Counted from the stretch's first letter, positions 11,845-23,774 are shown. The stretch: 64,000 nucleotides of DNA from Flaccisagitta enflata (GCA_965153355.1 OZ231127.1:64418001-64482000), one strand, 5' to 3'. Notes: a model not told the origin generated them from the letters alone. A program made the numbers and translations.

Positions 11845-12619
11845 GTTCTTTGATTAATACATCCCACTTGAGAGCCCCTTCCAGTCGAAATTGTTCTTAA
11901 AAAATCAACAAAAATCAACCTGATTTGATAGCAAAACCAACCGGAAGTATATCAGGCATTAAGCTAAAACATTGTACAATCCCGAGCAAGGGCAGAAAAC
12001 AAGAACATTTGTTGACTGATTTTCCCTCCCAAGCCAGCCTTGGAACAACTGGTTACTAAGGTTATAATAGGTTTCCCTGGTACCTAAGACACTGGTCTAA
12101 GCAGCTCAGTTGAAAAAATGAAAAAAATCGAAAAATTTTTTTTTGACATTTTTGCCCCCCAGGGGTACCCCCACCCCTGCCCCATATCGCGGCTTTGGGG
12201 TGACTTATCAAAAATCGCCTCGATGGCCCCACGATTAGGCACAAGATGAGTGTCCATGCCAAATTTCAAGTCTTTATGATGATCCGTTTGGGCTGTAGGG
12301 GCTACGCTGGTAGAAGTGACATATAACATTTACAAATCCGTCCGAACCTGTCACTGTTCTGGGGCGAGAGAAATGGAAATGAACTTGCGCTAATGCGCTT
12401 ATGTCTTGGTGCGCTAATGCGCTAAGAAAACTAACTGCGCCTAAGAAAGCATGTTTGCATAAGCCAGATTGCAACTGGGACATTGAGGCCAGAAACACAC
12501 CGGCGCTGCTGAAGGAGGACTAGCGCAAATGTCCATTGCGCCAATAGGGAAAGTTTCTTTGTGCGTACGCTCTCATGAGTCTGTTTACATAGTATGATTT
12601 GTTTTTGGCACGCATTATT

Positions 12620-13683
12620 TTTACTTTCGTTAGCTGACGTTTTACAGACACGATTCCGAATCTCGCCCACTTTTCTCTTGTTATCCGTCTACCTTCACAC
12701 GCTTTTCACACTTTATTAATTTCAGTAACTCTCTCGAAAGTCAAAGAAACTGGTCGCTATTAAAATCATGTCAAATACTGTACTGCAATCGTCTCTTCTA
12801 TTTCCGTTCTATTGTCTCTGAGCTTGATCAATCGCTGATCTTCAACCTTCGACCTTACCCGGTGGATGTTGTAGCTTTATTCGTTTAGAAATGACAGAAG
12901 GATAAAGAGTAGATGGTCAAGACTGAAAAAGCCACGATGAAAAAGCTGTTCCTTTTTGCTAGTTCATAATAAAACAGTGAAAAAAAAATTTTGTGAACTT
13001 TTTTTTTCAGGTATTCATAAAGATTTTTGAATTTTCTTTCATTCAAGACAATCCCAGATCTATAACTCAAACGTTTAGAAGTTAGAGCTTGTCAAAATGA
13101 ATTACTTCTTTTAAAAACCTTTTGAATACAGTTAAATCGAAAAATTGAATATGGCAATATTTTCATTCATTCTTGTGCCATTTCTAAACAAATAAAGCTA
13201 GAACTACCAGCAACATCACTAAATCTTGAAGATCTTTACTGGCAGCCATGGATTTTCATATTTATATTGTCAGGTCATGAAATAAGCTAAATAAGTTATC
13301 TACTTTTTTTTATATGGTTATAGCCCCCAAATACTTGTTTACGCCGAATTGTGATGTTATGGAATAAACATATAGCACAGACCAATGAGGGCCTGACACA
13401 AGCGTCAAACATAGTACTATAAAAGAAAATAAATTCCAAACTAGTGAGAAGAAGCAGCTGAGAGCAAAACCTTAACACTTTTTCCCAGTCGAGATTGATG
13501 ACCCTGTAGTAGTTAAGGAAAGTGGATCAAATGATGGCGAAGAACAAAAGGAAGAGAAAAAACAATCATCAGTAACAAACGAGAAAACGCAATAATTGCG
13601 AGTCATATGAGACTGAAAGGAAAATGAGCGATAAGGTAAACGTAGAAAAAGACTGAACGGCAACGATCAATTATCGTTATTAC
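12620..13683. other. AT-rich intergenic DNA with a relic of the CTAC-type MITE core
   Basis: No gene is seen. At about 13030-13110 the text ctttcattcaagacaatccc, then agatctataactcaaacg, then tttagaagttagagct is a diverged reverse-complement copy of the core found in the MITEs at 28173, 50998 and 55640. Confidence 0.5.
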
Positions 13684-14110
13684 GCATGAATACGGTACTC
13701 GCGGTGGCGGATGTGGTAGCGGTTTCAGTTGCGATGGCGGTAGCAGAGGCGGTAGCGGAGGCGGTAGCGGTCGTTTTGACGACTGCAGTAGTGGACGCAG
13801 TTGCGGTGGCGGTGGTGGTTGCAGTAGTGGTTGCGGTTGCGGTAGTGTTTGGGGCAAAAAATGGATTTCTCTTAGAAGTGGAATACAGAAGAAACGACTG
13901 CGGTAGCGGTGGTACCATGGCGGTTGGGGTAAGGGTGCCAGTGCGTGTCATGATTTATTTTAAGCATCAAAGGTCATTGTTTCTATATACAGTGGTGCGG
14001 TGGTTGCGGTAGCGGTGGTTGCGGTAGCGGTGGTAGCGATGGTGCGGTGCTTGCTGGTGCGGTGCTTGCGGTAGCGGTGGTGCGGTGCTTGCGGTAGTAG
14101 TTGGGGCTGA
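13684..14110. repeat. GCGGTA/GCGGTG-rich degenerate minisatellite
   Basis: Hexamer-like units (gcggta, gcggtg, gtggtt) occupy 13684-13850 and 13990-14100. Between them lies a duplicated non-repeat segment: ggggcaaaaaatggatttct near 13850 resembles ggggctgaaaatgatctttg near 14103. The Ala/Val frames are repeat artefacts. 14110-14880 holds nothing I can assign. Confidence 0.8.
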
Positions 14111-14878
14111 AAATGATCTTTGTGGAGACAGGATACTGAGGAAACGACTGATGATAGATCGACAGTTACCGGGGAGAAACGAATTAGCCAATATCAACCA
14201 CGGCGCGACTTCACGTCGAGAGGAAATGATGAGATCACTGAGATTCTCAATACATAGAATGATGATTTGTGCCTCCCTTTTAACTCATTGTTGATGCCCA
14301 CATTCGTTTGATTCCTTTCTGTACCCATTCATATGTATTATGTATCATGTAAGCGCCTCATTCACTTTATGCCCTGTTCAGTACGCCGGTTGCATCCCGG
14401 AAATACGCCAAATCATGCCTTTGCGCCCACCTCAGAATGTTCCTTTGCAAAAACCTGACTGAACGAGCCCATGCGCAACTTTCTACGCGCGCGGGAACCT
14501 TTTTAGGGCGCATATCAAAGATGTGAAAGGTTGAATATGACTAGGACAGCATGTTATCTAGAGTGTTCAGGTCTCACGCCTATTCATTTAAAGTCCAATC
14601 TTTGTTCCTTTTCACTAAATGCCCTATCACAGCACCCCTTCGTGTCCATACCTCTCATTAAGCGTCCCCATTCATTAGTCATACCTTTTCCATATGTGAG
14701 CAGCCCACTCATTAAGTCCTGCCTATCCATATGTAAGGCATCCCAGAGTGTTAAAACTTAGGCTCTAAGGTGCTGAGATGTCGGTCAGTCAGCGTGCAAA
14801 AAGAGAGGCAGTATTGGTGAAATATAATTGTTCTGGAAAAGAAAGGAACAAGCGATATAGCAACATGGATTATCAAGA

Positions 14879-14880
<2 letters not shown>

Positions 14881-14929
<49 letters not shown>
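14881..14929. repeat. (CA)n microsatellite
   Basis: About 24 uninterrupted CA units. Confidence 0.97.
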
Positions 14930-14930
<1 letters not shown>

Positions 14931-15289
14931 AGCAAATACATTGGAACAAAGACAGTGAAGCACAGCTAAGAATAGAGTGACTCAATCACCTGCAGAAATT
15001 CTCTGCTGAATTCCAGTCTAATGGATCTTCTATCAAACGGTATTTCGTCTTCGCTTCCACGCCAAAACCCAAAACTAAAGAATGGACATGGAAATAACTT
15101 TTACAAATAGTCAACATAGCCAAGACCAGCAAACAGATAGATAGACAGACTGTCAGACAGTGAAATAGACAGACAGCCGTATGGTTTATGGTTAAAGGGG
15201 TGGATTTATGATGACAGCTACAGCAAAAGAGACGGAAAAACAATGAAAGAAACAGGGGAAGGCTTGAAGATAGAACGACATGATAGAAT

Positions 15290-15430
15290 GAATGAATGAA
15301 CGAACGAACGAAGGAACGAATGAATGAATGAATGAATGAATGAAAGAAAGAAAGAAATACAGAAAAAAGAAAGAAATAATGAAAGAAAGATAGAAAGAAA
15401 GAAAAAATGAAAGAAAGAATGAAAGAAACA

Positions 15431-15470
<40 letters not shown>

Positions 15471-15471
15471 G
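15290..15471. repeat. GAAT / GAAA tetranucleotide repeat
   Basis: GAAT and GAAC units run from 15290 to about 15341, then GAAA-rich units to 15471. The minus-strand Phe/Leu/Ser frames over it are artefacts. Confidence 0.95.
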
Positions 15472-15830
15472 GCGTAGGCTCTGATGAAGAAACGTTTGGA
15501 AAGGTGACATCTCAAATGAGCGACCATTATTCTTCTTCACATTCTAACAGTCAATGAATCTTTACAGAGGACATGAATAAGATAAGATAACATGATAAAG
15601 CGTCAGCAGAAGCAGCAAGCAAAACATCCACCAGAAAATCGTAGCAAGCTATAGTAAAGGCGACTAACTAGAAAGATAGTATTTCATTAAAATTCAGCGG
15701 CGCATACTCATATATATTTCAGAACTACGGCACCGTGGTAAATCTTCGAAAGCCAATCTATCATGAGTCAGGATATTGGAATGTCTGGCAACCATCGCAA
15801 CGTGGTCAGTAAATTTGCTATTGTTTATTT

Positions 15831-15976
15831 GTCGTCGTCGTCGTCGTCGTCGTCGTCATCGTCGTCGTTGTTATTATTGTTATTGTTGTTGCTGTTGTTT
15901 ATTTGTTGTTGTTGTTGTTATTGTTGTTATTTATTTGTTATTTATTGTTGTTTGTTTTTGTTATTATTGTTTTTGT
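15831..15976. repeat. (TCG)n then (TTG)n trinucleotide repeat
   Basis: About 13 TCG/TCA units, then TTG/TTA units, to 15976. Flanks show no coding exon. Confidence 0.95.
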
Positions 15977-16157
15977 TATTTTCGGATGCAAGCAATCATT
16001 CATTAAAAAAATCAAATCTTTCGCTCTGTAATTTTCACCCTCCCTCCTCAGTCGCATTCATCCAGAAGTAAATGTCTTTCAAATCGAAGCGCCAAATGAA
16101 ACTTCTTTCATAACAAAAGAGGCCCCAATCTGATAATGCTTTCGACTTGCGTGTTCC

Positions 16158-16484
16158 CTAAACGTTTCCACTCTGCCGAATTTCCAATTTTACCTGGTTT
16201 GTTGTTTTACCTGGTTTGTTGTCAGTGCCGTTCCAGGGGATTCTGGGCGTCGAAGTCGTCTTAGGCACTCCGCCGTTGGTCACCTTTCCTTGTTGCATCT
16301 TCGCCGTCGTTGTTCTCGCGGTTGCCGCCGCCGCCGCCGTCGTCGTTTCAGTTGTGTCTTTTGTTTTGTGATTTGGTTGAGGTTTGTTTTGCGTGGCTTT
16401 TGTTCGATCGATCAGCGGCGGACTGATTCCACTCCCGCCAGATGTCGACTTGACGTCGCGTTTGGGAAGTCCTCCAGCGTGAAC
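16158..16484 (-). CDS. Possible Thr/Ala/Lys-rich terminal exon, unassigned
   Basis: On the minus strand a splice acceptor (tcttgcctcatcag) at 16486-16485 opens a 109-codon frame to TAG at 16158. It begins VHAGGLPKRDVKSTSGGSG and continues through Thr/Ala- and Lys/Gln/Asn-rich text with no simple tandem repeat except a short GCC run. Local GC content is clearly above its surroundings. Two in-frame donors (ag|gtaaaa, about 16194 and 16177) mean the exon could end before the stop. I recognise no domain; it could be a linker or disordered tail of a larger minus-strand gene, or a chance open frame. Confidence 0.3.
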   Translation of the reverse strand, partial: VHAGGLPKRDVKSTSGGSGISPPLIDRTKATQNKPQPNHKTKDTTETTTAAAAATARTTTAKMQQGKVTNGGVPKTTSTPRIPWNGTDNKPGKTTNQVKLEIRQSGNV

Positions 16485-16874
16485 CTGATGAGGCAAGAAA
16501 AGACAACTCGACGGACGCGGACCGAAAGGAAGAACCTCCCGCGGACTGAGAGGAAGAACCCCGACGATGTGACTTCCAATTTGGTTTTAGGGATAGAACA
16601 GCGCTTAGTTGCCTCAAGTAGCGCAATTTTGATGAAACAGGAAAATCAACGTGAACGATGAATACGAACGATTGAAACATGATGTTTAGTAGGGCGAGGA
16701 AGGATGAATTTGGCTCAAAATTTAAAAATCCTCCGCCATCAAACTATACATGATACATGCTAAGCGGCATTTGGGCAGTAAATCAGACAAGCAGAGGTCG
16801 GTATTTGATCAAGAAACCCGCACGGCAACACAATGGTGATGAATGAATGCAATTTTACGCCCATTGAAAGTCTA

Positions 16875-17450
16875 TAAGACACGGAATGATTTATGGCGGA
16901 ATTTCTTATTCATGCAAAAGTTAGAAATTTTTCATGATTGCTGATTTTTTCCCAAAATTTTTGATTAGGGCCTTTCTACACCTTAGGTTAAGACATATTT
17001 TGCATATTGGCAAGTTCAATTGCCCCTACAACTTTCAAAAAATAATTTTCTCTTAATTTTCTATAATTTTGAACATTTTAGCTATTGTTAAACATTAATT
17101 CAAAAATATCAATTTACAGTCATCCATTGAGAATTGATAAGAAAATAAAAATATATCCCTTGATCAAGCCATCGGTGAAATCTGCAAGTCTTTATCTGCT
17201 TTCATTAAAATTTGACATTCTTTTGAAAATGAGAGATATTGAGATCAGAATTTTTCAATTTTATCACCTGACTTGTATCTACTGAAAATAACAAATTTGC
17301 ATAAAGAATCAAAAATTACAAAAACCAAGAACGTGCGACTCTTGTAAATTAATATATCTAAAGTCGTATGTTTTAGAAAATGCAAAATTTTGACTCATTT
17401 CTGAATTTTATTATTTTCAAGATAGACTTGTCACATTTTTTTTACATGTT
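16875..17450 (+). repeat. 0.6-kb AT-rich dispersed repeat, copy 1
   Basis: The stretch from gacacggaatgatttatggc to tcaagatagacttg is the reverse complement (about 85-90% by eye) of 47285-47850. No open frame is shared and no terminal repeats are obvious, so it is an interspersed noncoding repeat. 16486-16870 holds nothing else I can assign. Confidence 0.8.
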
Positions 17451-17804
17451 TTGCTGTTTTATAAAATTATTTAAGGATGATTCTGATCACGTTCAGTGAT
17501 AATAAATATGTGGCAATATGTTTGTAACTCATACCATTTCAGCGATGGTAATAACCATTTATTGCGTGCAAAGAAGATATTATAGTAAACTACAAAAAAT
17601 TGACTTAAAAGTGCATGAATAAAAAATTCGATACGATTGTGCAGCATGTCATAATGTTGCCGTGCGGGTTTTCTTCTCAGATACCGATCTCCGCTTGGCT
17701 CAATTCCTTTTTAAATACAAGAAAGAGTGCATGGTTAGTTGGCAGAGACGTTCTGAAATTTGACCACATTTGACCCTCCAGGCAGCCGCCCTAATGTTTA
17801 GTAT

Positions 17805-18492
17805 GACGTACATCTTATTCATATTTCGCACTTCGTGCACTCAAGCTGTCTAAGAATTTTACCTTTCCCTTGCCGTGATGATTGTTGATGTGTTGCGTGT
17901 AGTTTTCGATGGAGTTTTTAGTGAAGAGGGACCATTTTCCTTGCCTATAAGAGAATTCCTTCATCTTCGTTTTTTGTTTGGCCTTAAAGTTTACTCAGAT
18001 TTCCCAGAATTCAGCAAAATCCTGTGTAGTCTTGTTACAAAAGAAACAATTGTTAGCTTTAAAAAATCATGATTTTTAGAAAAATAAATTAAAACATCAG
18101 AGCAGAAGTTACGTAAGAGCTTGTGAAAAAGCAGATTAACAATTCTTTAAAGAGCAGAAATTTTTAAAAACTGATTCAAAGAAGATCAGCACATTTTTTT
18201 ATCCCGCTGCAATATACAAATTAAGCTCTCAAAAACAATTTTCTAACAAACGGAAGATGAACGATTTTTGATAAAAGAAAAATGGTAAGAGGTCGCAAAT
18301 TAGCAACTCCACGTTGGTAAAGAGATGCGAAAGAAATAAGCAACTTTTGCTATATAAGCTTTTAAATATGACATGCATCTTATCTGCATATTTCGCCGCC
18401 GTGCCTCAAGCTGTCTAAATTTTACCTTCCCTTACCGTGATGATTGTTGATGTATTGCGGTAGTTTTTCGATGGAGTTTTTAGTGAAGAGGG
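17805..18492 (+). repeat. Pair of about 120-bp direct repeats
   Basis: 17805-17935 and 18370-18492 share gcctcaagctgtctaa, the phrase cgtgatgattgttgatgt and atggagtttttagtgaagag, about 85% identical. The 430 bp between them is AT-rich with no gene. Confidence 0.7.
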
Positions 18493-18967
18493 AATGATCA
18501 GGATGGTCGTGGCAAATCTTTATCAACGACACATGAATGTAATGCAATTCTGCCGGCAACGGAAAGAGAAAATCAAGCATCGAAAGTATAAGATAAGATA
18601 AGAAGTTGCCTTTTGGTTAACGGGACCTTTCCATATATCAATCGATATTGGTTTTAATCATAACAAACAGTTCAGGACAAAATATCTTTTCATAAGCAAC
18701 GCCTAGCCGAGGATATGCATCATGGCATGGATATGTCGGTCAGCATTTGACATAATAAGTGTGAGTCGAAAGAACGAAAGAAGTAGGAATAAAGAAGAAT
18801 TGAGGAGAGAGTTAGGATAGGATATTTCATGGGTCCGAGATCATTATCGCCAGATGAGTTTTGTGGATGTGATTACCTTCATAAATTTCCTGAGTAAATC
18901 GTCCTCGACGCGGCCATCTCTGGTGTAAAGAGATAAGAAAGGGTGATAGGACAGACAGAAGAAGACA

Positions 18968-18982
18968 GAAAGAAAGAATAAT

Positions 18983-19029
<47 letters not shown>

Positions 19030-19120
19030 GTGAGTGAGTGAGTGAGTGAGTGACGAACAAACAGAAAGACAGAGGAACCATTGGATAGACAGACCGACAG
19101 ATACAGATACAGATACAGAT
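18968..19120. repeat. (GAAA)n, (GTGA)n and (CAGATA)n microsatellites
   Basis: GAAA to about 19029, six GTGA units to 19052, and four ACAGAT units near 19100. 19200-20340 holds no feature I can support. Confidence 0.93.
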
Positions 19121-20358
19121 ACAGAAAACAGAGAGACAAAAAGGAAAATGACGTAATTTCATGCAAATCAGCCCCATAAAAAGTCATGGGAAAAAAAATT
19201 CCCCCCTCAAACTTATCCTTCCTCTTCTTCACTGTGACGGATTCCTGGTCGTTCTTTATGAGTCCCATCGGTATCACTCCGCGATCCGACCATTCAGCCC
19301 AGAATCACAGGTCTTCTTCGCTCCATTTATGTCCTAACATTTCCCCGCTTTTCATTTTACATCTACAACTACCATTTTCCCGTAACCATGTCGATTGAAT
19401 TCGTCTGGTAGTTGAACGAGACCGAATTCACGCAGGAATCAGTCCTGTATGCATGGGCAGGAGCAGTGAGACTCTCACGTTCGAATTGGACTCTTGGTAA
19501 CAGAGCTCTGACTGTGAAGCTTGTTTTTCTTTCTAACATTTGAACTTTGCCATTGCTTTAACAAGGGCAAGAGACGTCCAATGGATGCGTCCTCTTAAGA
19601 TACCGGATATCATTGGAATGCCTTTTGTGCTACATGTGCGGTAAGAGAGGAGAAAATGGAGCTAAAAAACCTATAGGCTATGTGATATACTATCTTCCAA
19701 ATAAAAAGGCTCCAAGTTCTGAATTCAGTTAATTCATCGCCAAAAAACAAATATCAGTTAATTGCAAATTGATATATATTTGATTTGGGTCCTGCCTGCC
19801 TTCATTACAGCCGCCATTGGCCGAGGATGTGATAACGGGCCGTTAATAACGGCCCAGACTTTTTCTGCGGTATCATATTTTTCCCTTTCCTATCTTTAAC
19901 TGTCCATAGCTTTTTAACCGCCGAACCCATTAGTAGCACCTTAAAAATCTCTACAATTTGGTCACCAATTTTTCCATTATTCATCGAAGAACAAATGAGT
20001 TATAATCGTTTGAATGGAACGGATTATATGAAAACAAATCAAGAAAAGAATTCTTCCAAAGGAAACATCTAAAAGTTTAATAACATCTCAACCAATTAAG
20101 ATAAAGAGATGAATTTTGCGCAGCTGGCTCAGAAATTTGAAGAGCTTTAAATTGGCCACCGATTCTTAGTCCGGCCTTGTTTAAAAATAAGTTGAATCGT
20201 TCAGGAGTGATGAATTAAAACATATGGGCACATTATTATTTGGAGGATAGTACTCAAAAATTGTGTTACTAACATACCTACCTTCCGAGCTACAGACAGA
20301 CGGACAGACACGCCATCTTACAGAGATGCGAGGTTGAAGAATGAAAAAAAAAAGTTCA

Positions 20359-20364
20359 GTTTAT
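20359..20364 (-). terminator. AATAAA polyadenylation signal, minus strand
   Basis: The plus-strand text tttatt reads AATAAA on the minus strand, 20 nt beyond the TAG of the chitin-binding exon, consistent with that exon being the last one of its gene. Confidence 0.55.
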
Positions 20365-20383
20365 TTGGAACTTCTCGTAAGTT

Positions 20384-20550
20384 CTAACTCAAACCTTTGC
20401 GGCGACTGTAATCCACGCAACCATGTGGGCAGAAGCAGTGATCAGCCGAGTTGCCGCACCATCCACTAGGGGCGCAGCAAGGATATCCTCCCTTAGGATC
20501 GCAGCCGTAATTGACGTTGTCACATGTCCCATCACCTCGAATCGGTAGCT
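20384..20550 (-). CDS. Hevein-type chitin-binding (ChtBD1) terminal exon
   Basis: The minus-strand exon runs from acceptor ctactcctcttccag (AG at 20552-20551) to TAG at 20384-20386: two leading bases, then 54 codons plus stop. It encodes IRGDGTCDNVNYGCDPKGG, then YPCCAPSGWCGNSADHCF, then CPHGCVDYSRR. The spacing CC-x5-C-x6-C ... C-x3-C and the aromatic/Gly pattern SGWCG are those of hevein-like type-1 chitin-binding domains (eight Cys here, with one loop shortened). A secreted chitin- or GlcNAc-binding function is inferred from the family. The 5' part of the gene must lie at higher coordinates; 24164-24249 encodes a signal peptide on the same strand, but its phase does not fit this exon directly. 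AATAAA follows the stop. The domain call is fairly sure; the gene structure is not. Confidence 0.7.
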
Positions 20551-21009
20551 CTGGAAGAGGAGTAGAGGAAAGAATAGGCAACGACACAACATGTAGGACT
20601 TGCAGGCTTGTAGAGATAGCTGGTAATTCATTTGATTCATTAAGAAAAAAGAATTAAGGAAAAAGCCAAAATAGAATGTCCAGGTGATGACTTCTTAACA
20701 TTCAAACTTTTACGCTATGTGCTCATGAGACATGCCGATGAATAATGAATCATTGAATAGATAGATCATTACAATGATTACTTACAGTAAATACATGAAT
20801 TCCTATATGAATGTGAGGACAAATTGACAAAGAAAAAAGAAAGAAAATAAGGTCATCAGACCTAAGTCGCGTGCGTCAGCATTTTCACAAAAGGTCGGAC
20901 ATATAGACAGGCAGACAGACTAAAAAATCAATCTGTCCGCTGAAGTAGCAGTCTCAACAACCCAATGTTGCATCTGATGTTCAAAAATGTTCAAAAATGC
21001 AAAAAAATG

Positions 21010-21166
21010 GCTTTCAAACGACATTGTGCCGGAGGGACGGACCGATGGATGGAGCGACGGATGGACGGACCGATGGATGGAGCGACGGATGGACCGACCG
21101 ATGGACGGACGGACCAACGCGACGGACGGACCCAAAAGTGGCGTAGCACGCGACTAAAAAGACAGA
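21010..21166 (-). mobile_element. Partial hairpin-ended (HINE-like) element with GGAC/GATG repeats
   Basis: Tetranucleotide-derived ggac/cgatggat units end in ggcgtagcacgcgactaaaaa, the terminal hairpin and A-run of the family seen from the other strand at 43533 and 54661. The opposite end is not recognised. A small related piece lies at 20290-20352 (gacggacagacacgccatct ... agagatgcgaggt). Confidence 0.6.
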
Positions 21167-21273
21167 ATGCATGACAAACCTCTTTGCCGATGCAGTGATA
21201 AGTCAAAGCGCCAGAAGATGGTGGAGCGTTTTCATGACGTCATCGAGATATCGTCGCGCTCGCAAATTATGCA

Positions 21274-21520
21274 ACTGAGAGAGAGAGAGAGAGAGAGGAG
21301 ACAGAGAGAGAGAGACAGAGACAGAGAGAGAGACAGAGAGACAGAGAGAGACAGAGAAAGACATACCCAGACAGACAGACAGAAGAAAGTGAAAAGTGAA
21401 GAAAAGTAAGAAAGAAGAAGAAGAAAGAAAGATGAAGGAATTAAAAAAGGAAAGATCAAATCCAGAAATATGAACAGACAGACAAGCAGACATACAGACA
21501 AACAGACAGAGGAAGACAGC
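21274..21520. repeat. GA / GACA microsatellite cluster
   Basis: AGAG, GACAGA and AGACAGAC units in several blocks. Minus-strand Leu/Ser/Cys frames are artefacts. Confidence 0.92.
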
Positions 21521-21614
21521 AAGACGGTTAGATAACTAAATAAGAAGATTAGAGACAGTCATCAAAAAAAGCAAACAGAGGGTGCTGAAGGCAAAATGAT
21601 TATAGAAAGAGGAA

Positions 21615-22218
21615 CACAGTGGGCCTTAATCAGATATGGGTTCAAAAAAATCCTCAGCAGTAGTGACTTGTATAAATAGGTATATTTTATAGTGAAGAAT
21701 TGATATTGACCCTTAAAAAAAATTTCCCTTGAAAGTTTTTGCAAAAATCACTAAAATATGTCCATTTTCTTATATATCTATATATAGATCTCAATGATCC
21801 ATCAATTTTGAAATTCTGATTCCAGTTTCATACTCCTGGTAAAATTTCCAATCATTTGATAGGTCACTATATACTTTCATGTAAAAATAAAATTTTTATA
21901 TTTTAAATACACGTTACATTTTTATATGATGACATAGAAATAAAAATTTTATTTTTACATAAAAGCTATGGTGTGACCTATCAAACAATTGGAAATTTTA
22001 CAAATATGAATCTTGAATCAAAATTTAAAGTGATAGATCATTGAATCTATCAAAAATATATAAAAAATGGACACATTTTAGTGATTTTTGCAAAAACTTT
22101 CAAGGGAAATTTTTTTTTAAGGGTCAATATCGATTTGTCACTATAAAATGTACCTATTTATACTAGTCACTACTGCTGAGTATTTTTTTGGACCCATATC
22201 CAATTAAGGCCCACTGTG
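21615..22218. mobile_element. Near-perfect 604-bp palindrome (foldback MITE)
   Basis: The element begins cacagtgggccttaatcaga and ends with its complement (attaaggcccactgtg). Matching arms of roughly 290 bp meet near 21917; the inner arms include aaaataaaatttttat and its complement, separated by about 40 bp. No open frame. A GGAA on both sides may be a 4-bp target duplication, but the base calls allow other readings. Confidence 0.85.
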
Positions 22219-22622
22219 GGAATCTAGACAGGTAGTGAGGAGAGTGAAATAACAAGGCGGATGTGTTCAGAGTACAGAAAATACGATAAGGGCATTGTAT
22301 TTGTAGAGATCAAACAGCATTATCAACGTTTTGTCGTTTGTTAGGTAACAAATCAATGGAAACTGCGAAGCTTGTACCGAATCAGTTTTCAAAATGATGG
22401 TGTTATATCATACGTTACCTAACAATTTTCAAACTTGATAAAAAGCTTTGAACTTGAAAAGATACACCCCCACCCACACATTTTAAGTTTTATCTTTGTC
22501 GCACAAGGTCTCTCTTTTTTAAAGAGGCTAACAACCGCCGTTTCATTTATGGAAAAAGTATCGAATTTAGAAAAAAAAGAGAGGCAGACAGATAGGGACT
22601 AAAAGCGGAAGCAAGCCCTATA

Positions 22623-23384
22623 CAGTATGTTTTTTCTCGTTTGGAATATTGTATGACAACATAACTTAAAAAGTTTTAGAGATAATTGAATCTTTAAAAA
22701 AGTTCCTGAAAGATATGTATGGGACGAGCATTTTATGATGTGTAATTCGCAGGACTTTTTTTTTACAAAAGTCTGAACCTTTTGACTGATGAAGAAATGT
22801 TGATCAAAATCAGCTAAACGTAAAATCGCCATTTTTAAAAGTTTCTCGCTGAACAAATTTTCATTAAGTTGCTCTGAATTCTAAACGGATTGAGCTACAA
22901 ATACCAGATTGGTCTCAAATTAAAGATAATTTGCAGTAATTTTAGGAAATACAAAGAGGGAATCTTTTCTTCAAAGGTGTTTCACATTAGGCATGAAGGC
23001 AATTGATGTCTCCATTGAAATTTTGATCAGGAGTTGATTCAAAGGTCACTTCACCATCTTAGATATCAAATGAGCTTTTCAAATCAGGTTGTCCCAAAAC
23101 CTACTTCAAATTACCTTCCATTTGCTTATACCGTTTAGAAATGAGAGCAATTTCAAGGGAAACAGTCCAATTCACAAATTTTTACAAAGAAACAATTTGT
23201 ACATGCAATGACATCTACTTCTGTATATATTCAAGGATCATTTTTTTGTAAAAAAGTACTATGAATTTCACATCATAAGATGCTCTTCCCATATCTTTCA
23301 GGAACTTTTTTCAGAATTCAATTATCTCTTTAACTTTTGGAGTTATGTCGTCATACAATATTCCGAACGAGAAAAAACATACTG
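22623..23384. mobile_element. 762-bp TA-flanked palindromic MITE
   Basis: Terminal inverted repeats start cagtatgttttttctcgtt, flanked by TA on both sides (22621-22622, 23385-23386). The outer arms match for about 130-140 bp (ggaatattgtatgac, gagataattgaat, aagttcctgaaagatatg); the centre is single copy. This is a mariner-type target, with no transposase. 22220-22620 holds nothing I can assign. Confidence 0.8.
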
Positions 23385-23529
23385 TATATGCTTTAGGGCA
23401 ACAGTGGGGCGATGATAGTATCACATGAATATACTACTACTTGGATTTTAAAAAAATGCATCTACTGATTTGTTGATAAAATAGATACAAAAAACAATTA
23501 ATAGGTTTTTTTTTATAAACACCTTTTGA

Positions 23530-23700
23530 AAGTTTTTTAAAAAATCTTTCAATATAGCCCAATGCCAAGTCTGTATCTCAAACGGTTTCGAGGCTAGAGC
23601 CTTGAAAAAGAAGCACTATTTTGCTAAATTGCATTTTTGATAGGGATTGTAAAACTGAAATGTGCAATTCTTTTACTCAAACTAATGCCAAAAGAAAAAA
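23530..23700 (-). repeat. Relic of the CTAC-type MITE core
   Basis: The text aatgccaagtctgtatctca, then aacggtttcgaggctagagc, and further on gcatttttgatagggattg matches the reverse complement of the internal core of the MITEs at 28173, 50998 and 55640. No termini are found. Confidence 0.5.
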
Positions 23701-23774
23701 GAAAGCAATACCAGATTGCCGCCATATCAAAGAACTTTTGAAGGGCTTATAACTGCAACTGGTCTAAAATATTG

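Larger units (their letters stand above)
9885..12355. mobile_element. Inverted-repeat element with about 270-bp arms
   Basis: The left arm, 9885-10150, is the reverse complement (diverged) of the right arm, 12062-12355. Shared words include ggcatggacact, gccatcgaggcgatttttga and ccgcgatatgggg. The interior (about 1.9 kb) has no coding potential; it holds a foldback element, an end fragment of the GCAGCGGCCCC family and GT/CT microsatellites. A looser outer pair of arms at 8735-8795 and 12515-12585 suggests a larger element. No transposase is seen, so the class is unknown. Confidence 0.7.

Noticed and set aside
13686-14012. Ala/Val-rich 108-residue frame resembling a membrane protein
   Set aside because: Encoded by gcggta/gcggtg hexamers; other frames are open too and the unit is a degenerate minisatellite.
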